DNA of 64,000 nt from Longilinea sp035560795 (GTDB taxonomy: Bacteria > Chloroflexota > Anaerolineae > Anaerolineales > Anaerolineaceae): contig DATMYV010000015.1 of the NCBI GenBank assembly GCA_035560795.1, positions 34,556 to 98,555 of the forward strand, in the 5' to 3' direction. Shown piece after piece: positions 16,061 to 24,411 of the stretch. A program made the position numbers and the translations under genes. The notes under the pieces are model-generated. The model was given only the letters and a program-made list of their open reading frames with translations, was not told the DNA's origin and made no database searches. Position 1 is the stretch's first letter. Each line of letters opens with the position of its first letter.

Positions 16061-16480
16061 ATGACCATGTATATTCGTAACCCAATGAACCAGATGCTAG
16101 CCCGCCGGATGGCCTGGAATCGGGCAATGCAGCAATGGAATGATACTGAAACCCGCGTTACTTTCCCGGTTGATGTCCGGTTGGAAGAAGATGAATACGT
16201 CCTCAATGCGCTCGTGCCAGGTCTCAAAGCTGAGGATCTGAATGTTCAGGTCATCAATGACACCATTACCATCCAGGGCGAATTCAAGAAGATCGAAGAC
16301 GAGAAGAGTACCTACATGCTCAATGAGATTCCAGCCGGCCGTTTTTACCGCGAATTAACGCTGCCTGCAGCGTTGGATACCGGCAAGGTTGAAGCTCACC
16401 TGGCAGATGGCGTCTTGACCCTGCACATTCCCAAGGCAGAAGAAGCACGGCCGAAGAGCATCAAAATCATCGCCAAGTAA
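16061..16480 (+). CDS. Small heat shock protein, Hsp20/alpha-crystallin family
   Basis: A 139-residue ATP-independent holdase that forms oligomers and binds unfolding proteins. The alpha-crystallin domain (about residues 35-135) begins FPVDVRLEEDEYVLNALVPGL and includes the family strand pattern LADGVLTLHIPKAEEARPKSIKI, with the GVLTL motif and a final IxI-type tail (IKIIAK). ATG 16061 is preferred over one four codons earlier because GGAGG lies six bases upstream of it. It is a single gene between an upstream stress-type promoter candidate and a terminator. Confidence 0.95.
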   Translation: MTMYIRNPMNQMLARRMAWNRAMQQWNDTETRVTFPVDVRLEEDEYVLNALVPGLKAEDLNVQVINDTITIQGEFKKIEDEKSTYMLNEIPAGRFYRELTLPAALDTGKVEAHLADGVLTLHIPKAEEARPKSIKIIAK

Positions 16481-16514
16481 TCGCATTCTTCTTGGTTTAC
16501 AAACCAATGACCAA

Positions 16515-16550
16515 GAAAAGGCGAGGCAAATGCCTCGTCTTTTCTGTTTT
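16515..16550 (+). terminator. Terminator of hsp20
   Basis: Stem GCGAGGC / GCCTCGT within AAAAG...CTTTT flanks, then TTTTCTGTTTTCT. Confidence 0.8.
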
Positions 16551-16601
16551 CTGCGCCGTTCGCAAGGAATTCGCGCTCAGAACTGCGGTACAATTATTTT
16601 C

Positions 16602-17399
16602 ATGGATTATCCAGCCGATGAAACTGCACTGCGCGTCCAATTACAGGGATTGCCTCTGTCAGAAGTACGGTTCAGTGCTGAAACCGGGTCGACGAACGAT
16701 GACGCGCAACGCTGGTTGGACGCAGGGGCACCGGACGGCGCTCTGGTGGTGGCCGACCGGCAAACAACTGGACGCGGCCGGTTTAACCGCCGATGGATTA
16801 CACAGGCGGGTGCCGGTCTGGCGTGTAGCCTGATTTTGCGTCCAAACTTCGAAGAAATGGACCATCTGAGCATGTTATCCCCACTGGCTGGCCTGGCTGT
16901 CAGCGACGGATTGGCGTCCTGCTGCGGACTGCATCCGGAGATCAAATGGCCTAACGACGTACTGCTTCTGCGGCGCAAAGTGTGCGGCGTGCTGGTGGAA
17001 ACAAGCTGGTTGGCGGACCGGCTGGCTGGTGTTGTGATTGGCATTGGTGTGAATGTTGCACCTTCCTCGGTACCACCCGCCGAAACCTTATTGTTTCCAG
17101 CCATCAGTGTCGAGGAAGTTACAGGCCATCCAGTAAACCGCTGGGAATTACTGGCAGCCATCCTGAAGGCAGCCTTTTCCTGGCGAAATAAAATTGCCAC
17201 CCCGGAATTCTTCCAGAGCTGGGAAAAACGCCTGGCATTCAAAGGCGAGATTGTGCAGGTGGAAACGCCCGGAGGAATGTTGGAAGGAACACTTACAGGT
17301 ATCGACTCTCAGGGTGGGCTCGTACTGCAACTAATTGCGGGTAAACAAGAGGTGATTACCGTCGGAGATGTACATTTACGCCCGGCGGATAAATCCTGA
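16602..17399 (+). CDS. birA: Biotin--[acetyl-CoA-carboxylase] ligase
   Basis: 265 residues; joins biotin to the carrier lysine of acyl-CoA carboxylase through biotinyl-AMP. The family motif TTGRGRFNRRWITQAGAGL (biotin/ATP loop, GRGR core) is near residue 64, and KWPNDVLL near residue 115, both diagnostic. There is no N-terminal helix-turn-helix, so this is a monofunctional (non-repressor) enzyme. ATG 16602 begins exactly seven bases after TACAAT (16589-16594) and has no Shine-Dalgarno, so the message may be leaderless. A small C-terminal SH3-like domain is present (about 215-265). Confidence 0.94.
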   Translation: MDYPADETALRVQLQGLPLSEVRFSAETGSTNDDAQRWLDAGAPDGALVVADRQTTGRGRFNRRWITQAGAGLACSLILRPNFEEMDHLSMLSPLAGLAVSDGLASCCGLHPEIKWPNDVLLLRRKVCGVLVETSWLADRLAGVVIGIGVNVAPSSVPPAETLLFPAISVEEVTGHPVNRWELLAAILKAAFSWRNKIATPEFFQSWEKRLAFKGEIVQVETPGGMLEGTLTGIDSQGGLVLQLIAGKQEVITVGDVHLRPADKS

Positions 17400-17418
17400 A
17401 TGGTTTTGGAGGTCGCTC

Positions 17419-17634
17419 ATGCTTGATGATTTACGCAATTCAGCCGCATCGCAACCCTTCGAGGAGGATTTACCCCCCGAAAAACCGGAGGTCCGCCGGT
17501 CGTTACGGCGCTCAAACGGTCCATTCCTTGGCATGACAGCCAAACAGCGCTTTGTAATTGCTTTGTTGCTGTTTTTGATGGTGCTGGTTTTGGGAACTTT
17601 CTGCCTCGTAGTTACCGGAAAAATCGTTTTCTAG
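17419..17634 (+). CDS. Small single-pass membrane protein
   Basis: 71 residues. The N-terminal half is charged and proline-rich (EEDLPPEKPEVRRSLRR), and a single membrane helix (about 45-66) lies near the C-terminus, so it is probably tail-anchored with the N-terminus in the cytoplasm. No family is recognised. GGAGG eight bases before ATG 17419 supports translation. It follows birA by 19 bases and probably shares its transcript, ending at the terminator at 17650. Confidence 0.72.
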   Translation: MLDDLRNSAASQPFEEDLPPEKPEVRRSLRRSNGPFLGMTAKQRFVIALLLFLMVLVLGTFCLVVTGKIVF

Positions 17635-17649
17635 TTTGCACTCCGTATA

Positions 17650-17704
17650 ACAAAAAAGCACAGCGGATTGCTGCCGTTATTGGCCGCCATCCACTGTGCT
17701 TTTA
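17650..17704. terminator. Bidirectional terminator between birA and gyrA transcripts
   Basis: AAAAGCACAG and CTGTGCTTTT form the base of a long hairpin. The A and T tracts on either side allow it to end the plus-strand unit and the minus-strand gyrA unit. Confidence 0.75.
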
Positions 17705-17739
17705 ATTCAACAAATTCATTGGATCGTGCGATGACCCCT

Positions 17740-20205
17740 TTAGTTCTTTTCCTCTTCCACAAGACTTACTTCGGCTGGAAAGCGCGCCAGGGAAGCCACT
17801 CCATCGCCCTTGCCCAAATCCATCAAATGTACGCCGCGCGTAGCCCGTCCGGTAAGCGAGATTTCCTTAACCTTCAGCCTTAAGACAATGCCATTGCTGG
17901 AGATAAAGGTCATGTCATCCGCTTCCTGCACCACCCTGGCTGAAACCACTTGACCGGTGTGGTCCATATTCTTGATATCCTGCGTGATCACCCCGCCGGT
18001 AGCGCGGCCCTTTTGGGGGTAATTGGTAAGCGCCACGCGTTTACCGAAACCCTGCCTTGTTACCACCAGCAGAAAGCCGCCGGGTTCAACGACTTCCATA
18101 GAGGTCACCTGGTCTTTGCCCTTCAATCGAATGCCCGTCACACCGGCCGCAGTACGGCCCATGGCCCGGATTGCATTCTCAGCGATGCGCAATGCCTTTC
18201 CGCCCACGGTCACTAATATGAGGTCATCCTTCCCGCTGGTCAGGCGTGCCCAACCCAACTGGTCGCCTTGCGTAAGGGTGATGGCAATCAAACCCGATGG
18301 TCTCACACTGGCAAATTCTGAAAGGGCCACACGCTTCATCCGCCCTTTCACGGTCGCCATGGTGCAATACTTTGAGGCTGAAAAATCATGAACCGATAGC
18401 GCTGCTGTGATATGTTCATTCGAGTCCAGCGCGAGAACATTTACGATAGGAATACCGCGGTCGGTGCGTCCGGCATCCGGCAGATTATAGGTTTTCTCCG
18501 AATAAACTTTTCCGCGGTCAGAGAAAAATAGCAGCGTATCCAGCGTACGGGCTGGAAACAGCGTAACAACCTCATCCTCATCGCGCACTGTCTGACCACT
18601 CACACCGCGTCCGCCGCGGTTTTGAGTCCGGTACAGGCTGGCGGCAGTCCGCTTAATATAACCTCGCTGGGTAATCGTCACCAGAACTGGCTCATCCGCC
18701 ACCAAATCTTCCATCCGCAAGTTTTCGTGCGCTTCAGCTGTGATGCGGGTGCGTCGGTCATCGCCGTATTTTTCAATGAGATTGCGTAAATCTTCCTGGA
18801 TAACGCCCAGGATTTTATGCGGATTGGCTAACAAATCTTCCATGTAGGCGATCCGTTCGACCATTTCACGATGTTCATCTTCGATCTTCTGACGTTCCAA
18901 TGCGGCTAGACGGCGCAACTGCATATCAAGGATCGCCTGTGCTTGAATTTCAGACAGATTGAACCGTTCAACCAGGTTGAATTTGGCAGTTTCAACATCC
19001 TTTGCCTGGCGGATGGTTTGGATGACCGCGTCCAGGTTGGCCAGGGCAATCAGCAATCCGTCCAACACATGCGCCCGGGCGCGTGCTTTTGCCAATTCAA
19101 ATTCCGTGCGCCGGGTAATGACCGCTTCGCGGTGGTCCACAAAAATCTGGAGCGCTCGTTTTAGCGAAAGAACGCGTGGTTCATTATCTACGAGCGCGAG
19201 CAAATGTACACCGAAGGTGGTTTCCAACGGTGTATATTTGTACAATTGGTTCAAAACCATCTTCGGCTGTGCGCCACGCTTCAATTCGATAACGATGCTC
19301 ATACCGCGGCGATCAGACTCGTCGCGCAGGTCTGAGATCTGGTCTATTTTTTCTTCGCGCACCAATTCGGCAATGCGTTCGATCAATCCAGTTTTATTGA
19401 CCTGGTAAGGAATTTCAGTGATATTAATGGCGTAACGGCCGTTTTTGATCTCTTCAATTTGGGCCGATCCGCGCACAATCAACCGTCCGCGGCCGGTGGA
19501 ATAAGCCTGCCGGATGCCGTCCCGACCAACGATCACGCCGCCGGTGGGAAAATCCGGGCCAGGAATCAGTTCCATCAACGAATCGATGGTCACTTCGTCC
19601 AAATTATCGTAATGATCGATTAGATAAATAATTGCATTGCACAACTCGCGCAAATTATGCGGAGGAATGTTGGTGGCCATGCCAACCGCAATACCGGATG
19701 ATCCATTTAACAATAAATTCGGCGTCCGGGCCGGCATCACCAGCGGCTCTTCGAGAGAGCCATCGAAATTCGGCGAGAAATCGACCGTATTTTTATCAAG
19801 ATCGGTGAGGATTTCTTCAGCCATTACGGATATGCGCGCTTCTGTGTAGCGCATCGCAGCAGGTGGATCGCCATCAACCGAACCAAAATTGCCCTGGCCA
19901 TCTACCAGCGGGTAGCGCATCGAAAAATCCTGCGCCATGCGGGCCATGGCATCATAGACAGCCGAGTCGCCGTGAGGATGATATTTACCCAACACCTCAC
20001 CGACGATACGGGCTGATTTTTTATACGCAGTATTGGAGTGCAAGCCCAACTCTTGCATTGCAAAGAGAATGCGCCGGTGAACCGGTTTTAGCCCATCGCG
20101 CGCATCCGGCAAGGCTCGCGCTACGATTACGCTCATGGCATAATCGAGATAAGCTGTCCGCATTTGTTCGTCAATGTCGACGGATTGGATTGAACCAATA
20201 TCCAT
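17740..20205 (-). CDS. gyrA: DNA gyrase subunit A
   Basis: 821 residues. It cleaves and rejoins DNA in the type II topoisomerase that introduces negative supercoils. The winged-helix/tower part holds the catalytic tyrosine in AMRYTEARIS (near residue 120), preceded by GDSAVYDAMARMAQDFSMRYPL, the quinolone-contact region with Ser and Asp. Six C-terminal beta-pinwheel blades follow. The GyrA box appears as QNRGGRGVSG, which favours gyrase over topoisomerase IV (ParC). gyrB is not in the window. Monocistronic. Confidence 0.95.
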   Translation of the reverse strand: MDIGSIQSVDIDEQMRTAYLDYAMSVIVARALPDARDGLKPVHRRILFAMQELGLHSNTAYKKSARIVGEVLGKYHPHGDSAVYDAMARMAQDFSMRYPLVDGQGNFGSVDGDPPAAMRYTEARISVMAEEILTDLDKNTVDFSPNFDGSLEEPLVMPARTPNLLLNGSSGIAVGMATNIPPHNLRELCNAIIYLIDHYDNLDEVTIDSLMELIPGPDFPTGGVIVGRDGIRQAYSTGRGRLIVRGSAQIEEIKNGRYAINITEIPYQVNKTGLIERIAELVREEKIDQISDLRDESDRRGMSIVIELKRGAQPKMVLNQLYKYTPLETTFGVHLLALVDNEPRVLSLKRALQIFVDHREAVITRRTEFELAKARARAHVLDGLLIALANLDAVIQTIRQAKDVETAKFNLVERFNLSEIQAQAILDMQLRRLAALERQKIEDEHREMVERIAYMEDLLANPHKILGVIQEDLRNLIEKYGDDRRTRITAEAHENLRMEDLVADEPVLVTITQRGYIKRTAASLYRTQNRGGRGVSGQTVRDEDEVVTLFPARTLDTLLFFSDRGKVYSEKTYNLPDAGRTDRGIPIVNVLALDSNEHITAALSVHDFSASKYCTMATVKGRMKRVALSEFASVRPSGLIAITLTQGDQLGWARLTSGKDDLILVTVGGKALRIAENAIRAMGRTAAGVTGIRLKGKDQVTSMEVVEPGGFLLVVTRQGFGKRVALTNYPQKGRATGGVITQDIKNMDHTGQVVSARVVQEADDMTFISSNGIVLRLKVKEISLTGRATRGVHLMDLGKGDGVASLARFPAEVSLVEEEKN

Positions 20206-20301
20206 AAATACCTAGTCCCTCCCGGAGAGTTCGTAACCCGTTAATTATACCCTACACCAAGGTAAAACCTCAATTATTCCTGTTTCTGAGGGTTAATACG
20301 A

Positions 20302-20307
20302 TATAAT
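20302..20307 (+). promoter_or_regulatory. -10 box of the pst operon
   Basis: TATAAT ends 11 bases before the pstS ATG (20319). The transcript would have only about five untranslated bases and no Shine-Dalgarno. I see no convincing Pho-box repeats upstream. Confidence 0.55.
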
Positions 20308-20318
20308 CATTACTTGGT

Positions 20319-21203
20319 ATGAAATGGCGTCTTATCCCCCTCTTTTTATGCCTGTGCTGCTTGTGTGCAGGCTGTTCCACCAATTCATCACAATCCCCTT
20401 CTGACTCCGCATCCATTTACATCCAGAACAAAGGCTCTGACACCATCGTTAATCTGGCACTCGCGTGGGCTGAGCGCTACCAAACCGTGCGCCCTAAAGT
20501 GCGCATTTCAGTCACTGGCGGCGGTTCAGGTACGGGCATCACTTCGCTAATCAACGGAACCGTCGATATTGCCAATGCGTCCCGTGCGATCAAATCGGAA
20601 GAAATTTCCGCAGCGGAAGCCAATGGGATCGAACCGGTAGAGCATGTCATCGCCCGCGACGCCATCGCCGTCATCGTCAATCCGGAAAACCCGGTCTCTG
20701 AATTGACCCTCGATCAGATCTCGCAGATCTACCGCGGGGCCATAAGCAACTGGCAGGAAGTCGGCGGTGAAGACCGGCCCATTGTGCGCCTATCCCGTGA
20801 AACCAATTCCGGTACGCATGTCTATTTTCTCGAAGAAGTCGTTCGCCTTGGCAATAAAAATGACAAAGCCATTTTCTCTCCACTCACGTTGCTGCTGCCT
20901 TCATCCGAGGGAATTATTTCCGAAGTGCGCGATAACCCCAACGCCATTGGCTACGATGGTTTGGGGTATGTCACATCTGAAGTGAAAGTGATTGGCATTT
21001 CTTCCGGTTTAGGAAAACCTTATGTCATGCCCTCCGTAGAGACTGTCAACGACAAAAGCTATCCAATTGCACGCGATTTGTATATGTATTCCAAAAAAGG
21101 AGCCAATCAGACCATATTGGATTACATGCAATGGATTCTCACGGCCGAAGCGCAGCAGATCGTTCGCGAACTTGGTTTTGTGCCCATAGTCGTCGTCCCT
21201 TGA
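20319..21203 (+). CDS. pstS: Phosphate ABC transporter substrate-binding lipoprotein
   Basis: 294 residues. A lipoprotein signal (LCCLCAGC, Cys near 19) is followed by a periplasmic-binding-protein fold. Phosphate-contact elements typical of PstS are visible: KGSDTIVNLALAWAERY, VTGGGSGTGITSLINGTVDIANASR and the SRETNSGTHVYFLE segment. It delivers phosphate to PstCA. It is the first gene of a four-gene pst operon; the next gene begins 10 bases after its stop. No PhoU or PhoRB gene follows here, so regulation must be encoded elsewhere. The family pattern is strong. Confidence 0.94.
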   Translation: MKWRLIPLFLCLCCLCAGCSTNSSQSPSDSASIYIQNKGSDTIVNLALAWAERYQTVRPKVRISVTGGGSGTGITSLINGTVDIANASRAIKSEEISAAEANGIEPVEHVIARDAIAVIVNPENPVSELTLDQISQIYRGAISNWQEVGGEDRPIVRLSRETNSGTHVYFLEEVVRLGNKNDKAIFSPLTLLLPSSEGIISEVRDNPNAIGYDGLGYVTSEVKVIGISSGLGKPYVMPSVETVNDKSYPIARDLYMYSKKGANQTILDYMQWILTAEAQQIVRELGFVPIVVVP

Positions 21204-21213
21204 GCAAAACGAT

Positions 21214-22107
21214 ATGATCGAACAGACTCCACGCGAACGTCCAGTTAACATCCTGATTAAAGCTGCCGGTTATTCCAGCATCCTTTTTGTAACTGTAATC
21301 TTTATCTTCTTAATGCGCGAAGGACTGCCAGCACTTGCCAATGTCAAATTATCCAGTCTCCTTGGGACTGTCTGGTACCCAATTGAAGGCTATTTTGGCA
21401 TCTGGCCGTTGTTCTTCGGTTCCTTAATTGTCACACTTACCGCCATCCTCATCGCCATTCCGCTGGGCGTTGGAACCAGCCTCTACATCTCGGAAATCGC
21501 TCCGATGTGGATCAAGAATCTACTCAAGCCATTGATTGAGATCCTGGCTGGGCTGCCCTCCGTAGTATTGGGTTTTATTGGCATTCAAGTGGCTGTTCCT
21601 TTTATGCGCCAATCTTTGAACCTGCCGACAGGTCTATCGGGTTTGACCGGCGCCATTCTGCTTGCATTTATTGCCACGCCTACCATTGTTTCCATTTCGG
21701 AAGATGCTCTGAATACGGTTCCATCAGCCTATCGACAGGCTGCGCTGGCGCTGGGTGCCACCCAATGGCAGACCATCTGGAACATCACGCTCCCTGCAGC
21801 CCGGTCGGGCGTGATCACGGCGGTAATGCTGGGGGTAGGGCGCGCCATCGGGGAAACCATGGCAGTCATGATGGTGACCGGCAATGCGCCAGTCATGCCG
21901 CATGGACTCGATGCGATTTTCCTGCCTGTACGCACAATGACCGCCACGATCGCCTCGGAAATGGGTGAAGTAGCCACCGGCAGCCCACACTATCAGGTGT
22001 TATTCTTCATCGGTATCATTCTATTCACCCTTTCGTTAACGATTAATGTGATCGCGTCATGGGTCAGTACGCGCGGTCGCAAGCGTTCTGAGCGATCGCT
22101 TTCCTGA
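21214..22107 (+). CDS. pstC: Phosphate ABC transporter permease PstC
   Basis: A 297-residue inner-membrane permease with six transmembrane segments. The ABC-permease EAA loop is present in the stretch AYRQAALALGATQWQTIWNI near residue 175, facing PstB. RAIGETMAVMMVTGN near residue 212 is characteristic of PstC. Homologous to PstA, with which it forms the channel. It starts 10 bases after pstS and is followed by pstA after 13. Confidence 0.95.
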   Translation: MIEQTPRERPVNILIKAAGYSSILFVTVIFIFLMREGLPALANVKLSSLLGTVWYPIEGYFGIWPLFFGSLIVTLTAILIAIPLGVGTSLYISEIAPMWIKNLLKPLIEILAGLPSVVLGFIGIQVAVPFMRQSLNLPTGLSGLTGAILLAFIATPTIVSISEDALNTVPSAYRQAALALGATQWQTIWNITLPAARSGVITAVMLGVGRAIGETMAVMMVTGNAPVMPHGLDAIFLPVRTMTATIASEMGEVATGSPHYQVLFFIGIILFTLSLTINVIASWVSTRGRKRSERSLS

Positions 22108-22120
22108 GGAAACCGCCTAA

Positions 22121-22999
22121 ATGACAGATGGTCTCCAGTCCAATCCCGTCCTAATTTCCTCACACCGCCAGCAGAAAATTTCCTACTGGATGGTGAGGTT
22201 GATTACATTAATTACCGTGCTGCCCATTTTGGCAATCGTTATTTACATTATTGTCAAAGGAGCCCCTTCCATTTCCTGGCAGTTTATAACCGACTTCCCC
22301 CGCAACGGCATGCGTGAAGGCGGCATTTGGCCGGCGATCATCGGCACTTTTTATCTCACCCTTGGGACAGCCGTCTTTTCCGTACCGCTGGGAGTGGCAG
22401 CCGGCGTATATATCGCCGAGTACGCATCTGATAACCGTTGGACGCGTTTGATTCGAATTGCCATCATCAACCTGGCAGGCATCCCATCGGTTGTATACGG
22501 TCTGTTCGGTTTAGGCGTGTTTGTCCTCTTTCTCAAATTCGGCACAAGCATTCTGGCATCTTGCCTGACGCTCTCCATCATGACTTTACCAACAATTATC
22601 AGTACCACCGAAGAAGCGCTTCGCCAGGTGCCTTATTCATTCCGGGTTGTCAGCAGATCGCTGGGGGCTACCCACTGGCAAACTACATGGCGAATCGTTT
22701 TACCGCAAGCCTTGCCCGGAGTCCTCACTGGCGTGATTCTTGGCTTGGAACGCGCTGCCGGTGAGACGGCGCCCATTCTCTTCACCGGCGTGTCATTCTT
22801 CCTTCCGCAACTACCGAATTCGATCCTGGATGCCACCATGGCGCTGCCCTATCATATCTTCGTCATTTCAACCTCAGTGCCCGGCATGCCAATTCGAATT
22901 CAATACGGCACGGTGCTGGTACTGCTCGTTTTTGTACTCGGAATGAACCTGATTGCATCGATTGTCCGCATCCGCGCGCGCGCAAAGCGGCAATGGTGA
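22121..22999 (+). CDS. pstA: Phosphate ABC transporter permease PstA
   Basis: A 292-residue permease with six transmembrane segments. The EAA loop SFRVVSRSLGATHWQTTWRIVLP lies near residue 180, and the PstA signature ERAAGETAPILFTG near residue 205. A periplasmic stretch, FPRNGMREGGIWPAI, is also typical. It pairs with PstC to form the phosphate path. pstB begins four bases after its stop. Confidence 0.95.
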   Translation: MTDGLQSNPVLISSHRQQKISYWMVRLITLITVLPILAIVIYIIVKGAPSISWQFITDFPRNGMREGGIWPAIIGTFYLTLGTAVFSVPLGVAAGVYIAEYASDNRWTRLIRIAIINLAGIPSVVYGLFGLGVFVLFLKFGTSILASCLTLSIMTLPTIISTTEEALRQVPYSFRVVSRSLGATHWQTTWRIVLPQALPGVLTGVILGLERAAGETAPILFTGVSFFLPQLPNSILDATMALPYHIFVISTSVPGMPIRIQYGTVLVLLVFVLGMNLIASIVRIRARAKRQW

Positions 23000-23002
23000 A
23001 CC

Positions 23003-23758
23003 ATGGATAAGATTATTATCACCCACCTCAACCTTACTTATCAGGATGGCACCGAGAGCCTGCGCGACATCAATATGACGATCGCCGCCAACGCAATCAC
23101 CGTCTTCTTTGGTCCAGCCGGAGGCGGAAAATCCAGCCTGCTGCGCGTCTTGAACCGCCTCAATGACAACGCAGATGTAACCAGGCTCGAAGGCCAGGTA
23201 TTGTTGAACGGTAAAAACATCCTCGACCCGGATGTCAACCCGGTGGAATTGCGGCGAAAGATTGGCATAGTTTTCTCACGCCCGGTGCCGCTGCCGCTCA
23301 CCATTTATGAAAATATTGCCTACGGGTTGCGGTTGATGGGTGAAAACAACAAAAGTTGTTTGGATGATGCGGTAGAAAAAGCGCTGCGGGAAGCCGTCCT
23401 TTGGGATGAGGTCTATGACCGTTTACATGACCCAGCCATTGCTGTTTCCGGCGGGCAACAGCAGCGTCTTTGCCTGGCACGCGTACTGGCACTTGGCCCG
23501 GAGGTCATCATGCTCGATGAGCCCACCTCAGCGCTCGACCCAGTCTCAACCGCCAAAATTGAGAGCCTGATGCAGGAATTGAAACAACGGTTTACAATCA
23601 TCTGGGTGCCGCACAATGTGCAACAGGCCGCCCGTATGGCCGATTATGCGGCTTTCTTCCTGCAGGGAGAGCTGGTTGAATTTGCCGAGGACAAAAGGTT
23701 ATTCGTCTTTCCTAAAGATAAACGAACCCAGGATTACGTCGAAGGTAAATTCGGCTAA
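23003..23758 (+). CDS. pstB: Phosphate ABC transporter ATPase PstB, with an altered Q-loop
   Basis: A 251-residue ATPase that powers the PstCA channel. Walker A is GPAGGGKS, the signature VSGGQQQR, Walker B VIMLDEPTSALDP, and the switch histidine is in WVPHNVQQAARMAD; all are as in PstB. The Q-loop glutamine, usually in VFQKPNPFP, is replaced by serine (VFSRPVPLP). The downstream pattern (TIYENIAYG) aligns well, so this looks like a substitution rather than a misread. It is the last gene of the operon; a tRNA promoter follows 27 bases later. Confidence 0.93.
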   Translation: MDKIIITHLNLTYQDGTESLRDINMTIAANAITVFFGPAGGGKSSLLRVLNRLNDNADVTRLEGQVLLNGKNILDPDVNPVELRRKIGIVFSRPVPLPLTIYENIAYGLRLMGENNKSCLDDAVEKALREAVLWDEVYDRLHDPAIAVSGGQQQRLCLARVLALGPEVIMLDEPTSALDPVSTAKIESLMQELKQRFTIIWVPHNVQQAARMADYAAFFLQGELVEFAEDKRLFVFPKDKRTQDYVEGKFG

Positions 23759-23785
23759 GTTCTGGGTGCCTTGAAGGAATCAACC

Positions 23786-23814
23786 TTGTCACTGATGATT
23801 AGTTCTGCTATAAT
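23786..23814 (+). promoter_or_regulatory. Promoter of tRNA-Val
   Basis: -35 TTGTCA (23786-23791), 17-bp spacer, -10 TATAAT (23809-23814), 12 bases before the tRNA. Confidence 0.85.
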
Positions 23815-23826
23815 CTCATTCGCTAC

Positions 23827-23901
23827 GGGCGCGTAGCTCAGTTGGTCAGAGCGCACGGTTCACATCCGTGAGGTTCGTGGGTTCGAGCCCCTCCGCGCCC
23901 A
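23827..23901 (+). tRNA. tRNA-Val (anticodon CAC)
   Basis: 75 nt: acceptor GGGCGCG / CGCGCCC, D-stem GCTC/GAGC, anticodon stem CACGG/CCGTG with loop TTCACAT (CAC, reading GUG), T-stem and TTCGAGC loop, discriminator A. Pairing is complete. CCA is not encoded. It is followed directly by the tandem array derived from its own 3' end. Confidence 0.96.
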
Positions 23902-24290
23902 CAATACGTCTCCTACTGCCGCCAACGCCGGGCGGCAGTTCTCTTTAAGGTCCCATGCGTGCACCATCGAGGTGCAGGGGTTCGTGGGTTCGAGCCCCTC
24001 CGCGCCCACAATACGTCTCCTACTGCCGCCAACGCCGGGCGGCAGTTCTCTTTGGGGTCTCATGCGTGCACCATTGAGGTGCAGGGGGTCGTGAGCCCCT
24101 CAACACCCACAATACGTCTCATACTGCCGCCAACGCCGGGCGGCAGTTCTCTTTGGGGTCTCATCCGTGCACCATTGAGGTGCAGGGGGTCGTGAGCCAC
24201 TACTGCACACAATACTGTCTCCTACTGCCGCCAACGCCGGGCAGCAGTTCTCTTTAAGGTCTCATTCGTGCACCATCGAGGTGCAGGGGA
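23901..24290 (+). repeat. Four-unit tandem array derived from the tRNA-Val 3' half plus a 19-nt cassette
   Basis: Units begin at 23901, 24008, 24109 and 24209 (spacing 107, 101 and 100 bp). Each holds: ACAATACGTCTCCT; a terminator hairpin ACTGCCGCC / GGCGGCAGT followed by TTCTCTTT; then GTGCACCATCGAGGTGCAGGGG (TGCACC/GGTGCA hairpin); then a tRNA T-arm and acceptor tail. Bases 23872-23946 are repeated without error at 23979-24053 (75 bp). Copies 2 and 3 have decayed tRNA tails, and copy 4 has none. The sequence before the cassette (CATGCGTG, CATCCGTG) is the tRNA anticodon-stem 3' strand, so each unit carries the tRNA 3' half with the cassette inserted in the variable region. Short open frames across it are chance. 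Confidence 0.85.
23915..23946 (+). terminator. Terminator of tRNA-Val (first of four repeated copies)
   Basis: Nine-bp stem ACTGCCGCC / GGCGGCAGT with a seven-base loop, then TTCTCTTT. The hairpin recurs at about 24022, 24123 and 24225 in the array. Confidence 0.75.
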
Positions 24291-24411
24291 CGTGGTACCA
24301 GGTAATTGTGAATAAAGCGTGCAGTGTCGTTGATCTTTATTACTTGACCAATTTGCATTAATTTGAAAAAATAAGATATGGAAATATATTGAACCTAGAA
24401 GGGGTCACATA
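24291..24411. other. Short AT-rich interval upstream of the FAH gene
   Basis: An AT-rich spacer after the array. TTGACC (24353) and TTGCAT (24361) could be -35 elements, but no clear -10 partner is visible. AAGGGG lies about 8 bases before ATG 24412. Confidence 0.4.

Noticed and set aside
23959..24195. Open reading frame across the tRNA-Val array (78 codons)
   Set aside because: It is made only of repeated tRNA-tail and hairpin sequence, has no ribosome binding site, and reads the same repeats in shifted frames.
23901..24290. CRISPR array
   Set aside because: The units are about 100 bp with no unique spacers between short repeats, contain tRNA tails and terminators, and there are no cas genes.
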